From the NCBI GenBank assembly GCA_030538185.1, contig JAUNUK010000002.1, positions 1 to 64,000 on the forward strand: 64,000 nucleotides of DNA, given 5' to 3'. Shown here piece by piece: positions 25,512-35,933 of the stretch; the stretch's first letter is position 1, and each line of letters begins with the position of its first letter. The DNA is from Actinomycetaceae bacterium (GTDB taxonomy: Bacteria > Actinomycetota > Actinomycetes > Actinomycetales > Actinomycetaceae). Both the position numbers and the translations under genes were made by a program. The notes beneath the pieces were generated by a model that was given only the letters and a program-made list of their open reading frames with translations, did not search any database and was not told where the DNA came from.

Positions 25512-28500
25512 ATGCCGGATAAGAACCTGGCCCTCAAGAACTTTCCTTTGTCAGGACTTCTTCAGGCACTGTCCTTAGATCCTGCCACCGCTCAGGCCCT
25601 GCAGGCCGCATCCCAAGGCGATCTGGGCTTCGACATGGTTGCCCCCGTGGGGTACAGGCCAGCACTTATTGCCCAAATTGCTCGTGCACGCCAAGTAGCA
25701 CACACGGGCCCGCACCCCTGTCCACCACTGGTGGTTGTTAGTGCCACAGGTCGCGAAGCTGATACCCTCGCCCAGGAAATCGGAGCCTATATCCCTGACG
25801 TGGCCGTATTTCCGGCCTGGGAGACTCTTCCACATGAGCGCCTTTCGCCATCGTCCAGAACCATGGCGGCGCGCATTGCCGTGGCAAACCGACTGACTAA
25901 CCCCAAAGCGGGTCACCTACAGGCTGGCCCGGTTGCAGTTGTGGTTACCCCCTCGCGGGCTTTCTTGCAGCCTGTCGTATCCGATCTGGGCACGCGCAGC
26001 GCCGTCGATATTCGCATAGGCGAGGACTATCCACTGGAACATTTGGTCAAATCTCTGGTTGATTTGGGTTATCAGCGCACTGACCTAGTGGAAAACCGTG
26101 GGCAGATAGCTGTGCGAGGTGGCATCGTCGACGTATATCCCGCCAATGCCACCGGGCCTACACGCGTTGAATTTTTCGGGGATACCGTTGAAGATATCCG
26201 CGCCTTCACAGTCACAGACCAGCGCACCACCTCCCAGGGGATGTCGGGATTGTGGGTGCCCGCATGCAAAGAAGTCCTATTGACCGAGCAGGTACGTGAG
26301 CGTGCCGCCAAACTGGTAGACGACATGCCAGGAATGTCGGAAATCCTTCAGTTGGCAAGCGAGGGAATCTATGCCCCAGGCTTAGAGTCAATGGCCTCGG
26401 TCCTATCCGAGAAAATGATCCCCTTCCATGAGCTTCTACCTGCCAATTCGCTGGTCTTAACACTGGATCCTCAACGAATCAAGACGCGGGTCGCATCCCT
26501 CATTGAGACCACATCAGAGTTCTTCCAATCCGCATGGTCGGTGGCTGCAAGTGGCGGCAACGTTCCGGTTCATCACGACTCGCTGCCTTTCATCACCTTT
26601 GAGGACGCAGAAAAAAACCTGCGAAAACAGGGACTTGGCTGGTGGGAGGTATCTTCCTTGCCCACAGGGGCAGACACCCAAGTCGTAACCGATGTGCGTG
26701 ACATTGAATACCTGCGTGGCGAGCACGAAAAACTTCGCGACGAGCTACGCGCTGCCATGTCTTCTGGGTGGAAGGCGATCGTTGCTGCAGAAGGCCCAGG
26801 CTCTGCTGAACGCATCACCGCCAACCTGCAAGAAGACTCGATTGCGACGCGCATACGCGAGGCCCTAGATAAAGAGCTACCTGCCGGAGTCGTTACTGTC
26901 CTGCCTGCGCCGGCCTCTCAGGGATTCAGTGTGCCGTCCTCGGAAATAATTTTCTTGACCGAGGCGGAACTGATGGGGCGAAGCCGCGTAGGTGGAACCC
27001 GAGACATGCGCAAGATGCCCGCGCGCAGGCGCAACCAGGTGGATCCTCTGGCCTTGAAAGCTGGGGACTATGTGGTGCATACGCATCACGGGATTGGGCG
27101 CTTTATTCGACTGGATAAACGCACAACCGGGAAGGCGCCCAACCAGGTGTCGCGTGAATACGTCGTCTTGGAGTATGCGCCCAGCAAGCGCGGGGCGCCC
27201 AATGACCAGCTGTGGATTCCTACGGACTCCTTGGATCAACTGTCCAGACACGCAGGCGGTGAAGCGCCAAGCTTGTCCAAAATGGGCGGAGCAGACTGGG
27301 AGAAAGCCAAGAATCGGGCGCGCGCGGCCACGAAAGAAATCGCGGCAGAGCTGATTCGGATTTACGCAGCGCGGGAAGCCACCGCAGGACATGCCTTTGG
27401 GCGCGACACCCCTTGGCAAGCCCAGTTGGAAGACGCTTTCCCCTATGTTGAAACCCCCGATCAGTTGGCCACCATTGAGGAAGTCAAGGCCGATATGGAA
27501 AAAACCATGCCCATGGACCGCCTGATCTGTGGAGATGTCGGGTACGGCAAAACCGAGATCGCTGTGCGTGCGGCGTTTAAGGCAGTCCAGGACGGCAAAC
27601 AGGTCGCTGTGCTAGTGCCCACAACTTTGCTGGTTCAACAACACCTGGAAACTTTTTCGGAGCGCTACTCAGCCTTCCCCGTTGAGGTAGCCGGAATCTC
27701 GCGTTTTTCCACCAAAAAAGAGGCCGAGGACGTCAAGGCGAAACTGCTATCGGGACAGGTAGACGTGGTGATCGGGACTCACGCCCTGCTGACAGGCTCG
27801 GTGCGCTTCAAGGATCTGGGCCTGGTGGTTATTGATGAGGAACAGCGCTTCGGGGTGGAACACAAAGAAGCACTCAAGGCCTTGCGCACCAACGTGGACG
27901 TGCTGGCCATGTCTGCAACGCCGATACCCAGAACCTTGGAAATGGCGGTGACAGGCATTCGGCAGATGTCCACACTGGCAACGCCCCCAGAGGACAGACA
28001 ACCAGTGTTGACCTATGTGGGAGCACACACAGATGCGCAGGTAAAAGCCGCAATCAAGCGTGAGATGCTGCGCGATGGTCAAGTGTTCTTTGTTCACAAC
28101 AGGGTCGAATCTATAGACAAGGCGGCTGCACGTGTATCCGAGTTGGTGCCAGAGGCCCGGGTTCGGGTGGCGCACGGGAAAATGTCTGAACAGCTTTTGG
28201 AACAGACCATTATCGACTTTTGGAACCACGACTTTGACGTCCTGGTGTGCACCACGATCATTGAAACCGGCCTGGATATCTCGAATGCCAACACCCTGAT
28301 TGTGGACCGCGCCGACCGTTTTGGTTTGTCGCAACTGCACCAACTGCGAGGTCGAGTCGGACGCGGGCGCGAAAGGGCATACGCGTATTTCTTGTACCCA
28401 GGTGGGGACACCATGACAGAGACCGCGCACGAACGCCTGCGCACCATTGCCTCGCACACGGACCTGGGGGTGGGGGTCGCGGTTGCCCAAAAAGACCTAG

Positions 28501-29117
28501 AAATCCGTGGAGCCGGAAATCTGTTGGGCGGTGAACAATCAGGGCACATCGCAGGGGTCGGCTTCGACTTGTATGTGCGCATGGTTGCCGAGGCTGTCGC
28601 GCGGTTCAAAGGTGAGGACGTCGAGGTTGAAGAGGACATCAGCATTGAACTGCCAGTTGATGCCTACGTGCCTGAAGACTACGTCGAGGGCGAACGCCTG
28701 AGATTAGAGATGTACACGCGCATCGCATCGTGTACGAGCGAAAAAGAACTTGTGGGTTTACACGATGAATTTGTTGATAGGTATGGGACTCCACCCGAAC
28801 CTGTCGAGCGCCTCTTTGACTTGACGAGGCTACGACACCAAGCCCGCAAGGCAGGGGTGAAAGACATTACCCTGGTGCGCCAAAAGTATGTGCGATTTTC
28901 ACCCGTGGAGCTTAAAGATTCACAACAGATGCGCCTAAAGAGATTACATCCGGCATCTGTCGTGAAGCTGGCCACCAGAGAGGTCTTGATCCCCGCCCCA
29001 GTGATCACCAAAGGGCTGGCTCAGGACCTGGTGGTCGATAAAGAGTTGCTGGACTGGACCTCTGATGTGATATCCACCATTGTGGTTCCGTTTACAAGCC
29101 CCACATCAACACCGTAA
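25512..29117 (+). CDS. mfd: Transcription-repair coupling factor Mfd
   Basis: This 1201-residue SF2 translocase removes RNA polymerase stalled at DNA lesions and recruits UvrA. The UvrB-like damage module occupies roughly residues 1-400. The RNA-polymerase-interacting CarD-like domain (GDYVVHTHHGIGRF) begins near 515, Walker A GDVGYGKT is near 674, and DEEQRFG near 775. The helicase C-terminal half carries LHQLRGRVGRGRERAYAY near 940, and the TRCF C-terminal domain ends the protein. It is full length with no obvious break. It lies 28 bases after pth. Confidence 0.97.
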   Translation: MPDKNLALKNFPLSGLLQALSLDPATAQALQAASQGDLGFDMVAPVGYRPALIAQIARARQVAHTGPHPCPPLVVVSATGREADTLAQEIGAYIPDVAVFPAWETLPHERLSPSSRTMAARIAVANRLTNPKAGHLQAGPVAVVVTPSRAFLQPVVSDLGTRSAVDIRIGEDYPLEHLVKSLVDLGYQRTDLVENRGQIAVRGGIVDVYPANATGPTRVEFFGDTVEDIRAFTVTDQRTTSQGMSGLWVPACKEVLLTEQVRERAAKLVDDMPGMSEILQLASEGIYAPGLESMASVLSEKMIPFHELLPANSLVLTLDPQRIKTRVASLIETTSEFFQSAWSVAASGGNVPVHHDSLPFITFEDAEKNLRKQGLGWWEVSSLPTGADTQVVTDVRDIEYLRGEHEKLRDELRAAMSSGWKAIVAAEGPGSAERITANLQEDSIATRIREALDKELPAGVVTVLPAPASQGFSVPSSEIIFLTEAELMGRSRVGGTRDMRKMPARRRNQVDPLALKAGDYVVHTHHGIGRFIRLDKRTTGKAPNQVSREYVVLEYAPSKRGAPNDQLWIPTDSLDQLSRHAGGEAPSLSKMGGADWEKAKNRARAATKEIAAELIRIYAAREATAGHAFGRDTPWQAQLEDAFPYVETPDQLATIEEVKADMEKTMPMDRLICGDVGYGKTEIAVRAAFKAVQDGKQVAVLVPTTLLVQQHLETFSERYSAFPVEVAGISRFSTKKEAEDVKAKLLSGQVDVVIGTHALLTGSVRFKDLGLVVIDEEQRFGVEHKEALKALRTNVDVLAMSATPIPRTLEMAVTGIRQMSTLATPPEDRQPVLTYVGAHTDAQVKAAIKREMLRDGQVFFVHNRVESIDKAAARVSELVPEARVRVAHGKMSEQLLEQTIIDFWNHDFDVLVCTTIIETGLDISNANTLIVDRADRFGLSQLHQLRGRVGRGRERAYAYFLYPGGDTMTETAHERLRTIASHTDLGVGVAVAQKDLEIRGAGNLLGGEQSGHIAGVGFDLYVRMVAEAVARFKGEDVEVEEDISIELPVDAYVPEDYVEGERLRLEMYTRIASCTSEKELVGLHDEFVDRYGTPPEPVERLFDLTRLRHQARKAGVKDITLVRQKYVRFSPVELKDSQQMRLKRLHPASVVKLATREVLIPAPVITKGLAQDLVVDKELLDWTSDVISTIVVPFTSPTSTP

Positions 29118-29214
29118 AGACAACGAAGTCTAAGGAATATCACAGGTGCAAGATGCTGCGCTAGAGGCGCATAGACACCAAACTGGCGTAGGATAAGGAC
29201 CGGAAGAAAGCACA

Positions 29215-29784
29215 ATGAAGGAGCCAATGGTGTCATTTACGCCCCGTTCTCTAGTCGCAGTAGGCCTATCAGTTTTTGTAGCTTTCAGTTTGGCGGGCTG
29301 TGATGCGAAACCCGGGGTGGCCATGTCACATGGGGGCGTCAACGTTTCCCCTGATGAGGCCTCGCGACTAGTTGCCGATGTGCGCACCTACATGGGCGGA
29401 CAGCAAGCAACCTACGGCCAGGCAGCAGCCACGGTATATATGACAAAGCAGATCGCACCAGAACTGGAAAAAAATCCAGCTGTGCCAACTCGCGAAGATA
29501 TGTTCGACGAAATCAAGAGCAACGTTGAAGAGGCGAAAAAACAAGACCCATCTTTGCCTATCGCTGTGCCTAAACAGGGTGATATCTCGCCAGAGTTCCT
29601 TGACTTCCGCAGGTTACTTGAGGCTTCGCAGACGGATCCTGCAATCTCGGCAAAACTGGATGAGCTCGGCAGTGCTGGAAACCCAGTTTTTAACCCGCGC
29701 TACACCATGTTCGTCTCGGATCAATCCGGGTCGGTCATGCCCAATCCTGAAGTTGTTCCCTGGATGATGACACCCACACTGTGA
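29215..29784 (+). CDS. Putative lipoprotein, SurA-N-like
   Basis: This 189-residue protein has an N-terminal signal of 20 hydrophobic residues ending in the lipobox LAGC (Cys near residue 27), so it should be anchored in the membrane as a lipoprotein. The mature part begins with GVAMSHGGVNVSPDEASRLV and is helical, loosely like the N-terminal chaperone domain of SurA/PrsA-type proteins. No PPIase domain is present. It lies between mfd and eno, where mycobacteria have lpqU, but it does not look like LpqU. Function unknown. Confidence 0.7.
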   Translation: MKEPMVSFTPRSLVAVGLSVFVAFSLAGCDAKPGVAMSHGGVNVSPDEASRLVADVRTYMGGQQATYGQAAATVYMTKQIAPELEKNPAVPTREDMFDEIKSNVEEAKKQDPSLPIAVPKQGDISPEFLDFRRLLEASQTDPAISAKLDELGSAGNPVFNPRYTMFVSDQSGSVMPNPEVVPWMMTPTL

Positions 29785-29842
29785 TCCTCATGCATCTAAC
29801 TCTTCAGGCCACAGCCGTGTGCGGGGACGCCCTCGGCAATAA

Positions 29843-31225
<1,383 letters not shown>

Positions 31226-31294
31226 TAGCTAGGTTATCTAGCCGCTAGGCAAAGGTCTGGCCTGTAACCTGCGGGTTACGGCGCTTTGATTGTG

Positions 31295-31338
31295 GGTGGG
31301 TGGTGTTCCCTTGAGGGGATGCCACCCACCTTGTTTTT
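31295..31338 (+). terminator. eno terminator
   Basis: GGTGGGTGG (31295-31303) pairs with CCACCCACC (31322-31330), extended inward by wobble pairs, and is followed by TTGTTTTT. It gives at least partial termination between eno and the ftsB-like gene. Confidence 0.85.
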
Positions 31339-31425
31339 GGCTGCGTTTCCAGCAGTCGCCCACAGCTAGGGGGTGGAACGGCGCGTGAACCGGGTGTATC
31401 TGGGGTCGTAGTGGATACTTGAGGG

Positions 31426-31929
31426 GTGAATAAGCCAACTGCCTCCAGGCGCCCCGGACAAGGTCCCGGGCAGGGCAGGGCTATGCGTCGTGAAGGGAGT
31501 CAGGTCCCCTCTACGACAAGTATTGAGGAAATAGGTAAGGCTGAGAAGCCGTCTATCCTGTGGCATGTGGGGATCATTCTTCTCACGGCCCTTGTGGCTT
31601 TTTCGGTCGTTTTTTCGCCCATGAGACTATGGATGCAGCAACGTACACAAGCCCAGGAATTAGCCCAAAAGGTTGCCTCGGCTGAAGAAAGGAACCAAGG
31701 CCTAAAGGATCAGCTAGCAAGGTGGGATGACCCAGACTTTGTAGCAGCCGAGGCCCGTGATCGACTAGGGTACGTGCGACCGGGAGAAAAAACCTATGTG
31801 GTGGTTGACAGCCCCGAGGTGCAGCCAGTGAGTGTTACCCCAGGCGATACCGCAGTTGAGGCTGAATTGCCGTGGTTCCTGACAATAGCTAATGGAGTGG
31901 TGCAAGAAGGTGTTGACAAGCAGAAATGA
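31426..31929 (+). CDS. FtsB/DivIC-like septum formation protein
   Basis: This 167-residue bitopic membrane protein has a basic cytoplasmic tail (about 45 residues) and one transmembrane helix (WHVGIILLTALVAFSVVF, about 45-62). A periplasmic coiled coil follows (QAQELAQKVASAEERNQGLKD region), then the conserved DPDFVAAEARDRLGYVRPGE. That layout defines the FtsB/DivIC family, which links FtsQ and FtsL in the divisome. Its last codon overlaps the DUF501 start (ATGA). The position right after eno is conserved in actinobacteria. Confidence 0.88.
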   Translation: MNKPTASRRPGQGPGQGRAMRREGSQVPSTTSIEEIGKAEKPSILWHVGIILLTALVAFSVVFSPMRLWMQQRTQAQELAQKVASAEERNQGLKDQLARWDDPDFVAAEARDRLGYVRPGEKTYVVVDSPEVQPVSVTPGDTAVEAELPWFLTIANGVVQEGVDKQK

Positions 31930-32429
31930 CCGAGAATAACCAGATCTCACAGGCCGACCTCGACATCATTGCCCTACACCTCGAAAGAGTCCCCAGAGGC
32001 GTTATTGGCATTGGTGCCAGATGCCACAGCGGGCACCCCTCGGTCGTATTGACGGCACCGCGACTCGACGACGGCTCACCTTTCCCGACTTTGTATTACC
32101 TGAGCTGCCCAGGCGCAGTCTACGGCTGTTCTGCCCTCGAAGCAGAACACTACATGGAAGAACTACAGGCACTGGTGGAAACAGACCCGCAGGTCGCGGG
32201 TGCCTACTATGCAGCGCATGTGGACTACATTGCAACCCGGCGGGCTTTTGGTAACGTGCCTCAAATTGAGGGCATATCAGCCGGAGGTATGCCCACTCGC
32301 GTAAAGTGCTTGCATGCCTTGGTGGGTCACGCCTTGGCTGCCGGTCCAGGGGTGAACCCCATTGGTGACCTGGCTATAGAAGAAATGCAGCGACGAAACT
32401 TGTGGTCACCGGAATCATGCAAGGCCTAA
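31926..32429 (+). CDS. DUF501 family protein
   Basis: This is a 167-residue protein of the actinobacteria-restricted DUF501 family. It contains the conserved cysteine-bearing segments GARCHSGHPSVVLTAPRL, TLYYLSCP and RVKCLHALVGHALAAGPGVNPIGD. The invariant Cys and His residues suggest a metal or redox site, but no activity is known to me. It is translationally coupled to the ftsB-like gene and followed by ppx, the standard actinobacterial trio. Confidence 0.9.
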   Translation: MTENNQISQADLDIIALHLERVPRGVIGIGARCHSGHPSVVLTAPRLDDGSPFPTLYYLSCPGAVYGCSALEAEHYMEELQALVETDPQVAGAYYAAHVDYIATRRAFGNVPQIEGISAGGMPTRVKCLHALVGHALAAGPGVNPIGDLAIEEMQRRNLWSPESCKA

Positions 32430-32484
32430 TGTTGTTTACCTTTTGCCAGACGTATCACCCGACACCCCAAGGAAGAAACGACTT

Positions 32485-33444
32485 ATGACCACTGTTGCCG
32501 CGATAGATTGTGGAACGCACTCGATACGTTTGCTTATTGCCGACATAGGAAAAAGTGACGGCGGGCAGCCGGTGCTAAACGATTTAGCGCGCCGTATGGA
32601 GGTTGTGCGCTTGGGACAAGACGTGGACAAAACTGGCGAGCTGAATCCACAGGCCATCGAGCGCACGCTGGCTGTGCTTCGCGAGTACTGGGCGCAGGCC
32701 AGCGAACTTGGGGCAAGCAAGGTTCGTATGGTCGCGACCTCTGCCACAAGGGACGCCTCCAACAAGGAGGTCTTCGTCAAGGGAGTGCGCGAAATCATTG
32801 GAGTTGCCCCCGAGGTCATTGACGGCAAAGAAGAAGCCTCCTTGTCCTTTACCGGAAGCGTATGGGCTCACGCAGATCTGGCTTCACCAAAGTTAGTCGT
32901 GGACATTGGCGGAGGATCGACCGAGTTATCTTTTGGAAATAACGAGGGCGGCCTAGAAAAATCTGTGTCCCTGAATATGGGATGTGTGCGCGTGACCGAG
33001 AGATTCTTCCAAGCGCAACAAGATTTAGCCCAGCCCATCTTGCCCGTGTGCACCTCACATGCCAAGGAATATATTGACTCTTTGCTCGACGAAGCAGAAA
33101 AGACTATTGATTTCAGCCTCGTTAAGACCTTGATGGGCACAGGAGGTTCGATTACCACAGTGACAGCGCTTGCCCTTGGCCTAGACGAATACGACCCTGA
33201 CCAGATTGACGGGGCAGCCGTGAGTGTTGAGGAAGGCTCTGAGATTGCTAACTGGCTCAGGACGCGTAGCCGGGCAGAACGCTTGACACATTCGGCCATA
33301 CACCCAGGACGTATAGATGTTATTGCTGCTGGGGCTCTCGTGTGGGAACGCATCGTTGAACGGGTGGCTTCGAGGTCCGGGATTACGCGGTTCTACGCAT
33401 CCGAACACGACATCCTGGACGGGATTGCATTGTCCATGGCCTAG
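32485..33444 (+). CDS. ppx: Exopolyphosphatase / pppGpp phosphohydrolase family
   Basis: This 319-residue Ppx/GppA-type protein has the ASKHA fold: AAIDCGTHSIRLL at the N-terminus, ATSATRDASN near residue 90, then VVDIGGGSTELSF near 137, which are the phosphate-binding loops. It is the short, single-module type common in actinobacteria, where some members hydrolyse short polyphosphates and others bind alarmones. The ATG at 32485 follows AAGGAAG, so the earlier in-frame TTG at 32443 is set aside. It is the last gene of the eno cluster. Confidence 0.92.
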   Translation: MTTVAAIDCGTHSIRLLIADIGKSDGGQPVLNDLARRMEVVRLGQDVDKTGELNPQAIERTLAVLREYWAQASELGASKVRMVATSATRDASNKEVFVKGVREIIGVAPEVIDGKEEASLSFTGSVWAHADLASPKLVVDIGGGSTELSFGNNEGGLEKSVSLNMGCVRVTERFFQAQQDLAQPILPVCTSHAKEYIDSLLDEAEKTIDFSLVKTLMGTGGSITTVTALALGLDEYDPDQIDGAAVSVEEGSEIANWLRTRSRAERLTHSAIHPGRIDVIAAGALVWERIVERVASRSGITRFYASEHDILDGIALSMA

Positions 33445-33493
33445 ATGTGCATCGACACGGTCCAGGCCTATACACTTAGGTGCAGTTTTGAAG

Positions 33494-33567
33494 GCCCCCG
33501 TAGCCCAACTGGCAGAGGCAGGCGACTTAAAATCGTCCCAGTACGGGTTCGAATCCCGTCGGGGGCA
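33494..33567 (+). tRNA. tRNA-Leu (UAA), short variable loop
   Basis: A 74-base cloverleaf: acceptor GCCCCCG/CGGGGGC, anticodon stem GGCGA/TCGTC, loop CTTAAAA with anticodon TAA at 33528-33530, T arm ACGGG-TTCGAAT-CCCGT, discriminator A, and no encoded CCA. The variable loop has five bases (CCAGT), whereas leucine tRNAs are normally class II with a long variable arm. I recall similar genes typed tRNA-Leu(TAA) in other actinobacteria, but cannot verify that here. Confidence 0.85.
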
Positions 33568-33615
33568 CAAAAGAGGACGGCTTGCCGTCCTCTTTTGTGC
33601 CCCCGACGGGATTCG
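33550..33615. repeat. Perfect 32-bp-arm palindrome over the tRNA-Leu 3' end
   Basis: The arms at 33550-33581 and 33584-33615 are exact reverse complements around TT. The left arm includes the last 18 bases of the tRNA; the inner part (AAAAGAGGACGGC ... GCCGTCCTCTTTT) works as its terminator. The palindrome is the tRNA-Leu version of the inverted 3' end seen after tRNA-Gln. Confidence 0.95.
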
Positions 33616-33840
33616 CCGGTTTGGTTGAAACATGGTTTCAACCAAACCGGGCAGTGTTGTTTTGCGCGCCGCCGCCCCTGCGGCGCGCGTCACTCGCGCG
33701 TTGCCCAAAAACGCGGTTTCGGGCAACGCTACTCACAAACATCTGGGCGGAGCCTGGAGTCTAGGCTGCGGCGATAATCCATCGCTCGTGCAGTGCTTTT
33801 TTGCGCGGCGCAGTTCTGGGCGGAGCCTGGGGGATTATTG
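33616..33840 (+). repeat. tRNA-linked structured repeat element, copy B
   Basis: Parts in order: hairpin H2 (CCGGTTTGGTTGAAAC/GTTTCAACCAAACCGG, 33616-33650, perfect 16 bp); the conserved GCAGTG and T-run; hairpin H3 (33664-33688, identical arms to copy A); hairpin H4 (GCGTTGCCC/GGGCAACGC, 33698-33729); CTACTCACAAA; and TGGGCGGAGCCTGG (33744). A second, internally deleted repeat follows: GCAGTGCTTTTTTGCGCG (33790) then TGGGCGGAGCCTGG (33817). H4 differs from copy A at three paired positions, each compensated. The 365-base gap up to 33932 holds this element and about 90 unremarkable bases. Confidence 0.8.
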
Positions 33841-33932
33841 GGGTTCCTATCGCAGTAGGCGAATGGAACCACTCAATCCAGGCATGGGGTCTGGTTGAAT
33901 GAGAGTATCCGATAACTCTCCTGAGGATGACC

Positions 33933-34835
33933 ATGATTCCCAATCCTGTATTGATGTTTTTGATATCTGACGAAGATATAAAGGCTGCGCGCAAAAGGCC
34001 CCAGCATGTCCCCGTGCAAAACATGGGGCCACTGCCGCCTTTGCCGCCATTTCGTTCGATGCCACCACCCCCACCGGGACAGCCAGAGCAGCCAGGATTC
34101 CCAGCGCAGCCGAATCCCCACCCGCAACAGTGGAGGCACCCAGGACCCACCCTTGTCGAAACTGATTACATCACCTACCGGGACATCCAAATAAAAAGTT
34201 CCATAACCTTGGCGGTTCTTATCGTTGCTGCGGTCAACGGATGGATGATTGCAAGTATTGACACAGTGATTCCCTTGTGGCTAATCGGGATCAGTGCCGT
34301 AGGCTTCATTGCCACGGGGATCGTCAATATCGTAAAAGAAAAAATAGTTCCTGCACTGATATTGCTGTGTGTGGCCTTCGAGGGGTTAATACTGGGTGGG
34401 GTTTCTGCCTTTTTCAATACCTTCGATGATGGGATTGCTCTCAACGCCGCGGCACTAACCACGTTGACCGTGGCGGTAACCATAGGGCTGTACAAAACCC
34501 GGATGTTTGAAGGAAAGCACTATGTGATACAGATGTTTATCTCGGCAGGACTGTGCGCATTGATATATTTCCTGCTGTCGGCAGTAATGGCCGTGACAGG
34601 GCTGGTGGCTGCACAAGCTCCCATCAACTACGTGCTGTATATCGTCTTCTTTGGAATGGCGGCCTCGACCATCATCATGGACATCCGCCATGCTCAATCA
34701 GCGGTCGCGCTGCAACAACCTCGACAACTGGCATGGAAGGTCGCCCTGGGACTCATGGTGACCTTACTGTGGCTGTACATCTACTTCCTATTCCTCCTGC
34801 TCAAAGCCTTAGCCAACAGCAAGAGTGACGATTAG
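33933..34835 (+). CDS. Bax inhibitor-1/YccA-like membrane protein (copy 1)
   Basis: This 300-residue protein has a Pro-rich cytoplasmic tail of about 75 residues (LPPLPPFRSMPPPPPGQPEQ region) and then seven hydrophobic segments ending in VTLLWLYIYFLFLLLKAL. It is clearly paralogous to the next gene. The Bax1-I/YccA branch contains pH-gated calcium leak channels and FtsH-interacting proteins; the exact role here is unknown. ATG at 33933 is preferred because GAGG lies six bases upstream; ATG at 33927 is too close to it. Lower local similarity to its twin in the tail than in the membrane part. Confidence 0.82.
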   Translation: MIPNPVLMFLISDEDIKAARKRPQHVPVQNMGPLPPLPPFRSMPPPPPGQPEQPGFPAQPNPHPQQWRHPGPTLVETDYITYRDIQIKSSITLAVLIVAAVNGWMIASIDTVIPLWLIGISAVGFIATGIVNIVKEKIVPALILLCVAFEGLILGGVSAFFNTFDDGIALNAAALTTLTVAVTIGLYKTRMFEGKHYVIQMFISAGLCALIYFLLSAVMAVTGLVAAQAPINYVLYIVFFGMAASTIIMDIRHAQSAVALQQPRQLAWKVALGLMVTLLWLYIYFLFLLLKALANSKSDD

Positions 34836-35026
34836 CAGACGGGCCAGTAAACAAAACAATATGGTGGTGGAGGAAAATGGAAATCCCAAGCATGACAATG
34901 CGCAAAACCAAAGGCAGATAGAAACCCCTACCTTAAGTGTTATTTCAATATTTTGCGGTCAGGCCAACGCGCTTGCCCACTAAAAAACTGGTTGAATAGT
35001 CTCGAGAGTTGTCTAAAAGGAGTACG

Positions 35027-35932
35027 ATGTCCAACCCCGTTTTCACAAGCAGTCCGGCATTCAACAACACGACCCCCGCAGGGTACCCGACGATGCCAGG
35101 GTACAAACCAGGCACAGGAACATCCCAAGGGTATGCAGGGGCCAGTCAGTTCCCTTCTGCCAACCAATACGGCCAACAGCCGACCGGTTTTGAACAGGGC
35201 TACCCCCAAGACCAGGGTTTCAACTATCCGCCCTCGGCCATAAGCCAAGAACGTATCACCTACGACGATATTGTCACGAAAATGGCCATCACATTCGGGG
35301 TGCTGCTGATTGCGGGTGCGGCGAACTGGGCATTGATGCTCAGCAACGCTGGCATCGGGACAGCCTTGACTTTCCTTGGCCTCATCGGTGGCCTAATCCT
35401 GGGATTGGTCAACTCCTTCAAGAAACAGCCTTCGCCAGCCTTGATTTTGGCGTACTCGGCCTGTGAAGGTCTGCTGCTGGGCGGCATTTCAGCAATGTTC
35501 GCAAGCATGTACGACGGGGTGGTCGGCAAAGCAGTGATGGCAACCGCCATCACATTCCTGGTGATGCTTGGCCTGTTCAAGACAGGGCTTGTCAAGAACT
35601 CCCCAACCTTAATGCGTGTCTTGACCATCGGGATGGTCTCTTACCTGGTGTTCATTGTCCTGAACCTGGTCTTGTCCATGACCGGTGTCATTGATGGCTC
35701 AATGCGCGGCATGACCATCATGGGAATTCCCTTGGGGCTGATAATTGGTTTATTAGCCGTCGGTTTGGCAGCGTTCTCGCTGGTGACCGACTTTGACTAC
35801 GCCCAACGCGCGGTAGAAAACGGCGCCCCCAAAGAGCTCTCCTGGACTGTTGCCTTCGGCTTCATGGTGACCTTGGTGTGGCTATACATTGAGTTCTTAC
35901 GTATCTTCGCGATACTTTCTGGCAGAGACTGA
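35027..35932 (+). CDS. Bax inhibitor-1/YccA-like membrane protein (copy 2)
   Basis: This 301-residue protein has a Gly/Pro/Tyr-rich N-terminal tail of about 80 residues, followed by seven transmembrane segments with YDDIVTKMAITFGVLLI, ACEGLLLGGISAMF and FDYAQRAVENGAPKELSWT. The last carries the conserved acidic pair of the family. AAAAGGAG is upstream of the ATG at 35027. It is the more canonical of the two copies; similar proteins are encoded once in most actinobacteria. A full CCGCCCTCGGC motif lies in the disordered tail (35228). Confidence 0.88.
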   Translation: MSNPVFTSSPAFNNTTPAGYPTMPGYKPGTGTSQGYAGASQFPSANQYGQQPTGFEQGYPQDQGFNYPPSAISQERITYDDIVTKMAITFGVLLIAGAANWALMLSNAGIGTALTFLGLIGGLILGLVNSFKKQPSPALILAYSACEGLLLGGISAMFASMYDGVVGKAVMATAITFLVMLGLFKTGLVKNSPTLMRVLTIGMVSYLVFIVLNLVLSMTGVIDGSMRGMTIMGIPLGLIIGLLAVGLAAFSLVTDFDYAQRAVENGAPKELSWTVAFGFMVTLVWLYIEFLRIFAILSGRD

Positions 35933-35933
35933 G

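Noticed and set aside
27747..28490. Minus-strand ORF of 247 codons inside mfd
   Set aside because: It lies opposite the conserved helicase motifs of Mfd and shows no protein family.
33445..33898. Overlapping ORFs across tRNA-Leu and element B
   Set aside because: They are by-products of GC-rich hairpin sequence; the tRNA occupies the same bases and no start has a ribosome site.
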